A stretch of DNA of 64,000 nucleotides from Costus lasius (Eukaryota > Streptophyta > Magnoliopsida > Zingiberales > Costaceae). The DNA lies in assembly GCA_027563935.2 (NCBI GenBank), contig CM050447.1:81143461-81207460 (forward strand), read 5' to 3'. Below the pieces are notes generated by a model. The model worked only from the letters and a program-made list of their open reading frames with translations. It did no database searches and had not been told where the DNA came from. Positions 47,609-59,935 of the stretch are shown in pieces; position 1 is the first letter of the stretch, and each line of letters starts with the position of its first letter. The translations under genes were made by a program, and so were the position numbers.

Positions 47609-49400
47609 TGCTGCAGGAATCTTCAACAATGCAAGAACAGCAAGGTCAGTATCAATGTTTAGAATCAATCCAGGACTTAAGAAAGATTCTTTTCTCACTA
47701 TTTTATCTGGCTGAAAAATCCAGCAAAACAGCCCGAAAGAGTAAAACTCTTTTAGTGAGATGGGATCCAGATTTCATACTTGGTCTCCGCGTCCCGCTCA
47801 GGCGAGATAAGATGCACAGAGAGTACAAGCACTAATTTCTGGTAGGCAGTCCCTGCCAATCGCCAACCCGTGCGATTCCCCTTCATCTGGGCAATCCAGC
47901 CGACTGTGCCAACTGAGTTGGTACAACACAGTCTCTGATCCCACAGATGGTTGCCTCCATATAGCTAACATATGCTCAGTATGTAGCCTACATGGTCAAG
48001 CTGACCCGACCTACTCCCTGGACCACCACGTGCTATGCTGAGCAATGAGAAGCGATAAATCCCTTCTCTGTAACACGCAGGTGAAATCACACACCGTCTG
48101 AAGATAGATGGACGTGCCCACTGAGTGGGTACAACACGGCTCCAACGATAGTCAGAACAGTGAGGTTTCACGTCAGAAGGCTATCGAGCTTGATATTTTA
48201 GCGTTGGATTTTAACGGTCTTTTATCTTCTTAACTATCATGCAAACCCTATGGTGATAGCAGAAGATTAAATCATGCAATTCTAATTAAACAATAAAAGA
48301 AAGCATGATGATCTTATGTGGTAAACGCCCATTAAGCCTAGGTAAGACCTTAAGTTAACTTAAGTCTTCACTTGAGCTCTTCTTGGGTCTTTTGCCTCTC
48401 ATCTGGCCCAACCCAGGGCCATAGCGCCCAGTGCAGCTCAGGTGCGCCCACCAGGTAAATGGCGCCTATCATAGGGTCGAACCCTAGACCTCCCACCTGG
48501 TCGAGCCTCTACTGCATGCGCCTCTGCCAAGTGTGCTCTGTGCTCTTGTCTGATTAAAATACAATTTAATCTATCTAGACAAGATTGACTCGCAGGTCAA
48601 TTACACTTTATAAATTAAATGACATGTGATGCGCAGATCACAATAAATATTAATTTACAATTTAATCCAGGCACGCAGGCCCCAGCACAACACACATTAA
48701 TTGGGCAACCCACATAAGATGAAATAAACAAGCATCATGGCATCCATTCAACATGTGATCCATCAACCAAATAAAATTTTTCAAAATCCCATTGGAATCA
48801 ATTTTATTTTTCTTATGTGCCCTACTACCTTACAACGGTCCATTAATAGGGATCCACTCATCATGTCTAGTCAGATCCACTGCCCTTGCATGCACCAAGT
48901 CCTAACTGACTTGAGTCGACCCAATGGTCAACCATGCATGCGCCAAGGGCTGAACAACCCTCATGAGTTCTGGCAAGCGGGTGTGACCCCGGCCCTAACT
49001 CGTGAGTGCTCACTGGTCGTCTCAACCAGACCTCGCTACACGCCTGTCTGCAGTCGACCCATAGCCACCTCGTGCTTGCGCACAGGTGCTATCTGGTCGA
49101 CCCATCTAGGATGTCAGATGGTCTGATCAGACTATTTGGATCTAGACTCGACTGTGACTTCAACCCTACTAACCCGTCTAAGGGTTTACAGCAGGCGCTT
49201 ATAAATCTAGATGGAGCGCGCAAGATATATATGTTTTGGTAAAAACAACATTAACAAGCGCCAACATAAAACATGCGCCAACATGAGTAAAAAACATACA
49301 AGCATGTATTTTCGCATGTTAACTCTAGATCTATTCATAAGCGCATTCATGGATCAAACATGAAGATCAAGCAATCATATGAACAAGCAATAACCGCATC
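47609..49400 (-). other. Untranslated leader of copia B
   Basis: About 1.8 kb between primer site and Gag. The part at about 47750-48210 aligns with the leaders of A1 and E (GAGATGGGATCC; GCACAGAGAGT; CGTCAGAAGGCTATCGA). The remainder (48220-49400) holds no supported gene; the ORF at 48737-49126 has no family signal. Confidence 0.75.
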
Positions 49401-49411
49401 CTCTGATACCA
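49401..49411 (-). other. tRNA-Met primer binding site of copia B
   Basis: The minus strand reads TGGTATCAGAG, two bases inside the 5' LTR; the following base is G, where initiator tRNA-Met would give C. Confidence 0.87.
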
Positions 49412-49413
49412 AT

Positions 49414-51096
49414 TGTAAGGGTCCCCTTCAAGGGGGAGCGAAACCCTAGATAGGCGCATAACAAAAATTTTCGAGCGGAAGCAAGGGTTTCTCATGATCT
49501 TTTGCATGTCATATGATCAACTTTCATGAACTAGTATAGATCAGAAAAGATTCATACCATGGCCATCGCTTTGATGGAGCTTTGGAAGAAGATCGCAAAA
49601 GGGCTCTCCTCCGAAGGTACCGCACACAAGAAGATAGATGGCGCCTCCTTGTTGATCCTTGTGCTAGCAAAGATCTTCAAGTCTCCTTGTCGAATGGAAG
49701 GGAAGAGGAGATGTTTTCTTGGCCGAGAGCTCCTTGTCGTCAACCCCTTCGATCACACGAGAGTGTATGCGTCAAGAGGAATGGGCGACCAATTTAGCGA
49801 AGAGAAGTGAACGTGAGGCGTTGAGAGGCTATTTTGGAAACCGCCACTTCCAAAAATAGCAAGCCTTCACTTCATGCGTTGATGCGTTCACCCAAGTGAA
49901 CCGAACGCACATTCTTCTCCCCTTTGAACCATGCACTCACGTATGAGCCGGTTCATATTGGTTTGGTTCAAAAACCAATCAAGCTAAGCCTTTAGTCCAG
50001 ATCAAATTAAACCCTAAGGTTCCAGATCTGACCGTTCATCTCTTAATGTTCCTGATCTCACCGATCTAGAATCATCTCTCTCGATCGAAGCTTACCAATC
50101 TCAAGTCCTAATCAATCAAACATGATCAGACCAGATCTCACTTACAATCAGAGTTTAAATCCCTTTAAACTGAACCAAAACAATTCAGTCCACACGATCT
50201 GACATGAGTAAGCCATATCATCAAATTGTGCGACCCTAAGGGTTTCCTTTAAATGTCGGTAACGATAACTTACGTTATCACGATCAGTGAGGGGTATCTA
50301 GCAACACATCACTGTCTCCCGATATAAAGGAAAGAGTCTTCCAAGACTACACCCAAACCACAGCACAAGTGTGAATCCACTTCACGAGGCATACATGATT
50401 CCTTTGCCACTGGATGTTCTTATTGGACAAGCATGTCAAGCCTGTAGCTCCAATATGATGAGCATGATTAGATCAGATGAACATAGTCACCTGGGTATGG
50501 CCATACACTTTCTCAATCATCTCATTCGAGGGGGCCCCTTTAGAACATCACACTCCAATCAAGGAGACGGCAATCCTATATCTATCACTAGTGCCCTAAC
50601 CTGACTCATGATCATTATCCAAGATAGTCTATAACCATTATGTTTCAAATGATATTGAACTACCTCAATATAATGACAATCATCATTTAGAAACACAAGT
50701 GATCTCAAGTCAGAGGACATGTGCCACTTGTTGCAAACAAGGATTATTCACATTGTGACAAGCAATGGAATATCCTAGTAGGGTCTGTCCAGTACATCCA
50801 ATGTACCCATGAGTCTACATCTTATTCCATGCTCGAAGCATCCTATAAGATTAGAACACATATTAGTCTCAATCATATCAAGGCTGTCTCATGTTCACCA
50901 AGATATCTCGACTAAGGACATAGAGCATGTCAGCCTAGCTGAACAGCATTGAGACATTATTCAGAAGTACACTTATTGCAGCAGACAATGTAACAAACTG
51001 AATAACAACCATTGCCTTTATAAACATAAGAGTTTATACATGATACTAAAAGAATCCCAAGGCCTCAAACATTAGCCTTAAGGGCATACCCCAACA
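49414..51096 (-). mobile_element. Copia B 5' LTR
   Basis: 1683 bp, about 99.4% identical to the 3' LTR, ending CCCCAACA before the ATTAA duplication. Confidence 0.93.
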
Positions 51097-51101
51097 ATTA
51101 A

Positions 51102-51286
51102 GGTGGATGAAACCCTAGTCCCATGTTTATCTCTCTGATTTTGTGTTCTTTCTATTATTCACTTGCATCATATTCGATTTGCTTAGCTAATGAGAATACA
51201 ATTATTTGGTACTTAACACATAGGTCCCTGTGGATTCGATACTTTCTTTATTACTACGAGTATCCAAGCACTTGCGGATCACAACA
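51102..51286 (+). mobile_element. D+ 3' LTR, right segment
   Basis: It resumes after B and its duplicated ATTAA and ends CTTGCGGATCACAACA. GGATTCGATAC...TACGAGTATCCAAGCAC matches the minus-strand D- LTR end near 15820-15860. Confidence 0.75.
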
Positions 51287-51811
51287 ATAAGCTAGCCCAA
51301 ACTTCATTACACAAGTTGATTAAGCCATTGGACCCAATCCAATGCAACCCTAACTTAAATGTGACCAACCATGGTCAAATTTGGGTCAACCTGCCAAAAA
51401 ACGTTTGGCTCCACTAACTTTCTTCCATCCCATCAGGCCCATTGGCACTGATGAAATCTCTCAAATAGATTCGAGTTATCCAAAAACCTGATCATAAGGC
51501 TTCCCGATGAATATGAGAACTCGAGTATCAAGGTGTGCAACCCTATAGGTTCCTCTAACGTTGGCAGTGCTGACCTAAGGACACCACAAGCAGTGAGTGG
51601 CACCTAGCAGTGCATCGCTGCTACCCAAGTCATCGAAATAGATATCGACATCGACAACCCCATCATCGCAACTAGGTACAGATGCATTATAGTCTCTTTG
51701 TCAAGCTGACATCCGATTGGAGAAGGCTATCACCACTTGTTTTCACCCAATCTCATGGTCATGACTAAATCAGGTTCCCACCTGAGTATGGCCATACACT
51801 TTCAGTCATAG

Positions 51812-53625
51812 TGTTGGTGTATATGCCCTAGGACCTAGTTTTGGTCCATTATTGTACTACTTGACGTTGATATTTTATATCATTCTGACATTGTCATTAT
51901 CTATATTTGCTTACATCTGCGATTATGTACTTATATGATAATGTCCCTGGAGACAGATTGGATCTGTGCTCCAATGATAGTCCCCAGTCAATGTACCTGA
52001 GTGGATATGGGACAACTCTGGTACTTGTGAGACTGGTATATGGGCTAGTTAGGCACGAGGTGCTAATGCATACATATGGGTATATCAGTGGTGGATATAA
52101 TGGAACGACCTGCTGTGAGGCAATGACTTGGTGTCACAAGTTATCCTCACAAGTGATAGGAGATGCATTGATCCCTTGACTTGAGGTCATTGGCCATTCT
52201 ATATGGTTAGGGACATGCTTTGATACAACCTAACACCTCGCCGTAGTTGGGGGGTAATAACGGTTGTCATTGAGCATGTCACGACCCACATGAGAAGGTC
52301 AATGGACAGATAGAGGATTTGCCCCTTCCTAAGGGAAGTTTGATATCGATGGAGCTCCTCTATGGTTCTATGACTGAAAGTGTATGGCCATACCCAGGTG
52401 AGACCTGATTTAGTCATAACCATGAGATTAGATGAAAACAAGTAGTGACACACTTGTCCAATCGGATATCAGTTCGGCAAAGAGACTGGAATGCATATGT
52501 ACCTAATTGCGATGATGGGGATGTCAATGTCGATATCCATTCCAATGACCAGGGTAGTAGCGATGCACTGCTAGGTGCCACTCACTGCTTGTGGTGACCT
52601 TTGGTCAACACTGCCAGCGTCAGAGGAACCTACAGGGTCACACACCTTGATACTTGAGTTCTCGTATTGATCGGGAAGCCTTGTGATCGAGTTATTGGAT
52701 AACTCGGATCTATTTGGGAGATTTCATCTGTGCCGATGGGCCTGATGAGATGGAAGAAACTTATTGGAGCCAACTTCCAATTTAGGCATATTGACAAATG
52801 TAACCATGGTTAGCCTCATTTGACCTTGGGTTAACTTGGATTGGATCCAATAACTTGGTTAACGTGCATAATGGACCTTGGGCTAGGCCCATTGATAAGT
52901 TGGGCTTGCTAATAAGTTATCATGAACAAGAAAGGGGCCAAAAGGGTATAATGGGGATAAATCTCCTCCCATTAGCGCCTAAGGGCATAATGGGGAGGAG
53001 TAGGCGATTTTGCTTCATGAAGCCAAATCCCAACCCTAACCCTAGCCGCCCCCTTTGCATAACCGACCTATGGCTCTATAAAAGAGGCCCTAGGTGCCCC
53101 TCTCTTGACACACAATCCTTGGAGGCGTGAGTAACACAAGAGAGAGGCGAGAGCAAGCTTGGAGGTGGCGCAACCTCCTCTTCCATCTTCATAGCCGCAA
53201 GGATCTTCTTTCCTCTTGGCACTTCTTCCCTTGAAGGTGGCGCAAGGGTAACAAGGGCTTGGCGACTTCATCCTCTTCTCTTCATCTTCTTCATCGACGC
53301 AAATACCTTGGAGGTAGCGCAAGGCTTGAAGAAGAAGCACAAAGGCTTGGATCTTCTTCCCGAGGCTAGCACCGGGCGTGGAAGAAGAGGACTCAAGAGA
53401 TCCGTGTGTGTGAAACTGCAAAGGATGCACGCTTGGGTGCCTATCACGACATCGGCATCATCTTGCTTTAAGGTATCTTCTATCTCATCGTGTCGACTCC
53501 CTCGCTTGCGATCTTCATTGGGTTTTTGGGACTAGCCTGTTTCGGGGATATTAGTTCCGCTGCGCAATGTATTTGTGTAATCTCTATCTCTGAAAATTGT
53601 AAAATATCCCCGGGGTTTCCCAACA
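51812..53625 (+). mobile_element. Solo LTR of family A with perfect target duplication
   Basis: 1814 bp from TGTTGGTGTATATGCCC to GGGTTTCCCAACA with no interior. CATAG occurs immediately on both sides. This is the expected product of recombination between the two LTRs of a former copy. TATA box at 53077-53084, about 550 bp from the end. Confidence 0.93.
53077..53084 (+). promoter_or_regulatory. TATA box of family A solo LTR
   Basis: TATAAAAG in GGCTCTATAAAAGAGGCCC, also part of a short GGC..CTATAAAAG..GCC inverted repeat. Confidence 0.6.
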
Positions 53626-54190
53626 CATAGAACCATAGGCAGGGCCCCGTGGATATCATGCTTCCCTCAGGAAGGGGCAAATCCTCTATCTATACATTGA
53701 CCTTCTCATATGGGTCGTTGCATGCTCAATGACAACTGTTATGACCTCCCAACTACGGTGAGGTGTTAGGTTATATCAAAGCATGTTCCTGACCATATAG
53801 AAGAGTCAATGACCTCAAGTCAAGGGATCAATGCATCTTCTGTTACTTGTGAGGATAACTAATAACACCAAGTCATTGCCTCACAGCGGGTCGGTCCAGT
53901 ACATCTACCACTGATATACCCATATGTTTGCATCAGCACCTCGTGCCTAACAAGCCCATGTACCAGTCTCACATGTACCATAGCTGTCCCATATCCACTA
54001 AGCTATATTGACTGGGGACAAGAGTTTGAGCATAGATCCAATCTGTCTCTAGGGATATTATCATATAGGAACATAATCGCAGATGTAAAGTAAGCATGAT
54101 AACGAAATGCCATGATGATATATAAGAAATATCAGTATCAAGTAGTACAAAAGCAAACCAAAAATAGGTCTTAGGGCATAAACACCAACA

Positions 54191-56350
54191 GGAACTATTC
54201 TATTCAAACCTACGAATCCAAACACGGGAGTAGTTTGGATTCTTTTGAAGGATTTTTATGGTTTTTCATAGAACTTAATGGGTCTAGCTGCATTAATTGT
54301 CACGAGAGTAGGAAGTTAGTGAAGAGTCCCCTTCAAGGGGGAGCGAAACCCTAGATAGGCGCATATGGAGTTTTTCATGCAGCGGAATGGGGTTTCTAGG
54401 ATCTTTACATATTATAAGATCAACTTATATGCGATTGCAAACAAGAATCAAGGAATCGATTCTTACCAAAGCCATTGCTTGGATGGCGTCTAGGAAGAAG
54501 AGACTCAAGCGCTTCTCCTCCAAATGGTACGCACACAAATGATGTCGCCTACTCCCTTAGTGCTCCTTGTGCTAGCAAGGTTCTAAGGAGTTCTTTGCGT
54601 GGAGGAGATGAGATCTCTTGGTGCTTGCCGAAAGCCTTCTCTACACTCGTCGAGAGAGTCGTCACACGAGAGCAAGAAAATGTGAAGAGGTGATGAGAGG
54701 CGATAAGAGAAAACGTTCCTCATGAACGTGGAGGCGTTGCAAAAACTTTCCAAAAATAGCAACCCATTATTTCTCAAGCGTTATGCGTTCACTTCAAGTG
54801 AACCGAACGCAACTCCTCTTCACCCTTTGATCCTTTTGAACCAAGCGCTCACATGATGAGCCGGTTCAATTGAATTTGGTTCAAGACCAAATTAAATCAG
54901 CCCAAGCCATGGTCGATCTCATTGAACCTAAAGGTTCAAGATCTAACCGTTGATCTCTCGATGCTCTTGATCTTACTGATCTAGCATCAAATCTCTCGAT
55001 CGAAGCTTACCGATCTCAAGCCCTAATCAATCAAACATGATCAGACCAGATCTCACTTACAATCAGAGTTTAAACTCCTTTAAACTGAACCAAAACAATT
55101 CAGTCCACACGATCTGACCTAAGTAAGCCATATCATCAAATTGTGTGACCCTGAGGGTTTCCTTTAAATGTCGGTAACGATAACTTACGTTATCACGATC
55201 AGTGAGGGGTATCTAGCAACACATCACTGTCTCCCGATATAAAGGAAAGAGTCTTCCAAGACTACACCCAAACCACAGCACAAGTGTGAATCCACTTCAC
55301 TAGGCATACATGTTTCCTTTGCCACTGGATGTCCTTATTGGACAAGCGTGTCAAGCCTGTAGCTCCAATATGATGAGCATGATTAGATCAGATGAACATA
55401 GTCACCTGGGTATGGCCATACACTTTCTCAATCATCTCATCCAGGGGGGCCCCTTTAGAATATCACACTCCTTAAACAAGGAGACGGCAATCCTATATCT
55501 ATCACTAGTGCCCTAACCTGACTCATGATCATTATCCAAGATAATCTATAACCATTATATTTCAAATGATATTGAACTACCTCAAAAGAATGACAATCAT
55601 CATTTAGAAACACAAGTGATCTCAAGTCAGAGGATATGTGCCACTTGTCGCAAACAAGGTTTATTCACATTGTGACAAGCAATTGAATATCCTAGTAGGG
55701 TCTGTCCAGTACATCCAATGTACCCATGAGTCTACATCTTATTCCATGCTCGAAGCATCCTATAAGATTAGAACACATATTAGTCTCCATCATATCAAGG
55801 CTGTCTCATGTTCACCAAGATATATCGACTAAGGACATAGAGCATGTCAGCCTAGCTGAACAGCATTGAGACATTATTCAGAAGCACACTTATTGCAGCA
55901 GACAATGTAACAAACTGAATAACAACCATTGCCTTTATAAACTTAAGAGTTTATACATGATACTGAAAGAATCCCAAGGCCTCAAACATTAGCCTTAAGG
56001 GCATACCCCAACAGTTAGCATAGCTAGATACCGGATTACACTTTGGGAGGAGGAAATATATACCTAGGAAAAATCCCTTTCAAAGCTATAATTATTCTGT
56101 TTAAAGATTTATATTCATTAAATTCATAAGTGTGAGTGTGGTAAAACCCCAAGTCTTGACTTTCCAAAATCTTATCTTTACCCAAAAACACCACCTTTGA
56201 TACTTTTCGAACGTAGAGTCCAAACAAAATCACCAATTGATTCACCTAGATATAAATGAGTTGTGTAATCGGTACTTAATTGCCAGATCCTCATTGGGAA
56301 CGATCTTATTTTTATTGCTTTGATAAATCTGTGCACTTGCGGACGCATCA
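54191..56350 (+). mobile_element. F-family LTR fragment, split by a solo family B LTR
   Basis: 54191-54319 plus 56019-56350 parallel the last ~460 bp of the F LTR (59140-59596): ATTCAAACCTACGAATCC, CACGAGAGTAG, ACCCCAAGTC, TCCTCATTGGGAACGAT, TGTGCACTTGCGG. It starts in mid-LTR next to A4, consistent with A4 having inserted here, and ends GGACGCATCA at 56350. The F primer site is absent afterwards. Confidence 0.75.
54320..56013 (-). mobile_element. Solo LTR of copia family B with perfect target duplication
   Basis: 1694 bp, flanked by GTTAG (54315-54319 and 56014-56018). Ends are TGAAGAGTCC (a changed TGTAAGGGTC) and GGGCATACCCCAACA. It is less similar to the complete B LTRs in its left part (54340-54900) than in the U3 half, where it is close to identical. 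Confidence 0.92.
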
Positions 56351-56645
56351 GACGTGCTCTCCTTCCTTGAGCAAGTTTATGGTTGAAGTTTTGGAGGAGA
56401 TTCCCTCAGCTGAGTTCCTTCCTCGCGTGGACTCTCAATTGGAGGACGATTGGAAAAAGCCCTCGGCTAACTTCTTTCTTGGAGTTTGGCTGATTCTTTA
56501 TCTTAAGTTCTTGTTCACATGAAGCTTGATGATCTTGCAACATAATGAGTCTTTGTGTAAAGGGTTTGGTTCTTCACATGAGAAGCTCGCTTACATGGAT
56601 TGTTGGCTAGGCCTGGATATGTGACTTGCTGACTCTCCATCTTTA
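56351..56645. other. Unassigned segment between an F-like LTR and A6
   Basis: About 295 bp matching nothing else in the window. A plus-strand frame (within 56280-56522) reads through from the LTR fragment and includes FMVEVLEEIPSAEFLPRVDS and EDDWKKPSANFFLGVW. I do not recognise it and would not call it a gene. It could be the original insertion target or part of a further element. Confidence 0.4.
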
Positions 56646-58077
56646 TGTTGGGAACTCCAGGGATTTTAAAATTTGTTACATGCATAGAGGAAGCAATCCC
56701 TGCAACAAGTCGGTCCCAAAAACCTAGAAGATTGAGTCTTGCGAGGAGATCCACGCAATGTGTAGAGAAATATACCTCAGAGTGATTGAGAAGATAGAGA
56801 TGTGTAGGCACCCAAGTGTTTTCCCTCTGCAATCTCACACACAATCGATCCTCGAGCCCTCTTCTTCCACACCCGGTGCTATCCTTTGGAAGAACCCTTG
56901 CGCCAGTTGATGATGCTCTCACCCCTTTGCTTGCTCACATTGAAGATCAGAAGATGTACTCAAATGGGGCAGCAAGGCATCACAAATATAGACCAAGGGA
57001 AGGAGCTATGCTTCAAGAGGATAATGCAAGGGGTGGGCGGTTAGGGCATGGAGAAGGAAAGATTCTAAGGCCTTTTCTTTAGTTCCATAAATCATACCAT
57101 ATTAGCCAAAGCCTTGTCAAGCAAAGCCAATAGCCATATGCGCCCCAATGGTTGCCTAAAGAAGCAATCCTTCCATGCATGCGCCTAGACTTTGTCAAAG
57201 CATCATGAAAGATTGCTTAATGAGGCATCAGCACCAATTCTAATCCAAGTAGGAGTCTAAGCATGGTAAGTTGTAGCCTACATGCACCCAAGGACTTTCC
57301 TAAAAGGAAATCATTTTCCTTCATGCATTTGGACCAAGTCCACATGCCTAGAGGCATTCCATAAGTATCATAGTTGCCATTCCTAATGGCTTTAGGAGTC
57401 CCCATTATGCGCTTAAGCCCTTAGCCTCATCCAATGAGCCATATTAGATTTCATTAACAAGTCGATAAAGCCATCAGATTCAATCTGATGCAACCTGGTT
57501 AAATATGGCTAACCATGGTTAATCTGAGGTTAACCTGCCAAAAATGAAGTTTAGCTCCATTAGGTTTCTTCCATCTCATCAGGTACATCGGCGCTGATAA
57601 AATCTCCCAAATAGATTCGAGTTATGAAATAACTCGATCATAAGGCTACCCAATCAATACGAGAACTCGAGTATCAAAGTGTGCGACCTTATAGGTTCTT
57701 TTGATGTTGGCAGTGATGAACTCATGTCATCACAAGCAGTGAGTGGCACATAGCAGTGCATAGTTGCTGCCCAAGTCTTCGCAATGGATATCAACATCAA
57801 CATCCCCATCATCGCAACAAGGTATCCATGCATTATAGTCCCTTGCCAAACTGATATCCTATTGGACAAAGTGTATCACCACTTTGTTTATACCCAATTT
57901 CATGGTCATGACTAAATTAGGCTTTCACTTTGCTATGATCATACACTTTCAGTCATGCATCCATATGGGGCCTGTGGATATTTAGCTTCCCTCAGGAAAG
58001 GGAAAATCCTATGTCTGTTCATTGATGTTCTCATATGGGTTGTGACATACTCAATGACAATCATTATAACTTCCTGA
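56646..58077 (-). mobile_element. Family A-like LTR A6, interrupted by F
   Basis: Starts TGTTGGGAACTCC (other copies TGTTGGGAAACC) and follows the family A LTR with many substitutions, up to CATTATAACTTCC at about 58074, where F begins. The remaining ~450 bp of U3 should lie beyond F, off the window. Confidence 0.75.
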
Positions 58078-59596
58078 TGGGTTGCATTTATACCATATTT
58101 TTTTCCTGTATTTTACATGATATTTTGGGCTTAATTGAATGATTTTATATAATTTTTAGTGTTTTTATCTTCTTTTGTTTGAAATCTTCACTTTTCTTAG
58201 TTTTTATAAAAATACAGGAAAAATCACATAAAAATGATGAATTTTGATAGTTTTGAGGCCATAGCATGGTTCCCAAGGAAAATACTATGTCGCATATCAA
58301 ATTTAGAGTGAAACGATGGCCAGACGCAATATTCACGGTTGCACCTGTGAGTCCTTCATGGGCCGTGAATATCAGTCAAAAATGATCGATTTTATAAGTT
58401 TTAATGCCACGGGGTGATTCGTGATGAAAAGTCAAGGCAGTATGTTAAATTTGGAGCAAAACGGTGGTCAAACGCAACTTTTAGGGCCATGGCTGTGAGT
58501 GTATTCACGAGCTGTGAATACACTTCAGTGCAAAAACAGAAAAACTCAGGACCGTGGCCGTGAGCAGTTCACCGCCCGTGAGTTTTTCTGCTCCCTTCAG
58601 TTTTTCACATGATTCAACCCCGAATCGAGTCGAAACTTAACAAAACTTTGTAGAAGCCATCCTAGATGGGTTCTACACTGATTTAACTATAAAAGGAAGG
58701 AATTTGGAAGGGTTTGATGGAGCTTTTTCAGACGAGAATAGCAAGAGGCGGCAGCTAGGGCAAAAATTAATTTTCATGCGGAATTCCGACGAAAGATCAC
58801 ACAAAGGAGGGATTTGGACACTTCATCTTCATCTCCAGATCAAGGGGAATAGTTCTAATTACTATCCTACTATTTTTTTTGCATTATTTTTGAGAGATAA
58901 TGTCGAGTTCATCAGTATACATATTGTTTTCTATAAACATGAATGCTTGAACTTTCTTTCGGGATTAGGGGTGTAACCGTTGACGTTTTATGGATTAAAC
59001 TTATTGTTTAAATCTTTGTCATTAATTTTATTGAGTTGATTTGATTTGAATTGCGTTCTATTTCATATTTTACTCTGATCAAGTAATTTTACGTGTTAGA
59101 CGTTGCAAGAAGGACCAAGAGGTGAATCACGACGTCAAATCTATTCTTTTCAAACCTATGAATCCAATCACGAGAGTAGTTTGGATTTGTTTGAAGAATA
59201 TTTATGATTTTTCAAAGAACTTAGGGGCTTATTTATGATAATCGTCACGAGAGTAGGGGATTGTCATAAATTGGTACCGGATTACGCTTTGAGAGGAGGT
59301 AATCTATGCACTATGAAAAATCCCTTTCAACACTTTAATTTTCTACTCAAAGATTTATTTTTACTAAATTCATATTCATTAGTGTGGTTAAACCCCAAGT
59401 CCAGACTCTCTCCATATTGAATTAAACCCAAAACGCTACATCTGCTCTTTCGTACTAAGAAGTTTTTAGCCAAAAATTACATTTTGATTCGTCTAGCTAT
59501 AGATCGACCATGTAATCAGTACTTGATGGCTAGATCCTCATTGGGAACGATATCTTTTTATTACCTCGATAAAGCTGTGCACTTGCGGCAGCATCA
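58078..59596 (+). mobile_element. Element F 5' LTR
   Basis: 1519 bp. Paired motifs of TTCACGG...CCGTGAA type lie at about 58330-58590, and a TATA box at 58688-58695. It ends TGCACTTGCGGCAGCATCA. The ORF at 58704-58976 just after the TATA box would be in R/U5; it has no family signal. Confidence 0.85.
58688..58695 (+). promoter_or_regulatory. TATA box of F 5' LTR
   Basis: TATAAAAG in AACTATAAAAGGAAGG. The 3' LTR has TATAAAG at 63594-63600 in the same context. It lies about 610 bp into the LTR, just after the palindrome cluster. Confidence 0.55.
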
Positions 59597-59602
59597 AGTT
59601 TT

Positions 59603-59620
59603 TGGCACTGTTGCCGGGGA
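59603..59620 (+). other. tRNA-Asp-type primer binding site of F
   Basis: TGGCACTGTTGCCGGGGA, six bases after the LTR end. Compared with my memory of the plant tRNA-Asp complement there are two mismatches, against one in D-. Confidence 0.7.
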
Positions 59621-59935
59621 TCAAGCCAGCCAATATCGATTTAATCATGAGATTCATAGACTAAATATTTTTTTTTATTTTTTATTTTTGTTTTTGTTTA
59701 TATTTTTTATCTGTTTTTCACCTTTTTGTCTTTATAGTTACTTTAAGCTATTTTTATCTTTTTGGATTAACACAATGTATGAACCGGAGAACTCAAAAAT
59801 CACTTGATTAGATATTTTAACTTTTATTTTGCATTTCCTATTTTACACTTTGTATTTCTAAATTTTATTGCACAAATTAAAAATATGATGTTCAACTAAT
59901 ATTAATGGTCAAATCAGAGGTATGTACCACCGATA

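Larger units (their letters stand above)
42011..51096 (-). mobile_element. Copia B, complete and apparently intact
   Basis: 9086 bp with LTRs of 1684 bp (42011-43694) and 1683 bp (49414-51096), a tRNA-Met primer site, a leader, one uninterrupted Gag-Pol frame, a polypurine tract, and perfect ATTAA target duplications (42006-42010 and 51097-51101). LTRs differ by about 10 substitutions and one 1-bp indel (about 99.4% identity). It is the youngest element with both ends in the window, and structurally complete. Confidence 0.95.
37270..51286 (+). mobile_element. Element D+, 3' part of a Tat/Athila-like element
   Basis: It contains the 3' end of an ORF (to 37710), a long noncoding 3' region with near-palindromes and an (AG)n tract, then an LTR starting TGATGACACC at 40479. 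The LTR is split by B (42011-51096) and ends CTTGCGGATCACAACA at 51286. It belongs to the same family as D- (same LTR start and repeat motifs). Its 5' part lies beyond A2. The flank at 51287 is family A LTR sequence, so D+ inserted there. Confidence 0.78.
51287..54190 (-). mobile_element. Family A LTR A4, left end removed by D+, split by a solo LTR
   Basis: Begins in mid-LTR (ATAAGCTAGCCCAAAC, compare the E LTR at about 7189) where D+ abuts, and ends TTAGGGCATAAACACCAACA at 54190. The CATAG target site of the nested solo LTR occurs at 51807-51811 and 53626-53630. The F-like LTR fragment flanks it on the right. Confidence 0.8.

Noticed and set aside
47609..47698. Upstream extension of the copia B ORF from a GTG at 47698
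   Set aside because: There is no ATG before 47608, and the A1 Gag start aligns with the ATG at 47608. The extra 30 residues have no counterpart.
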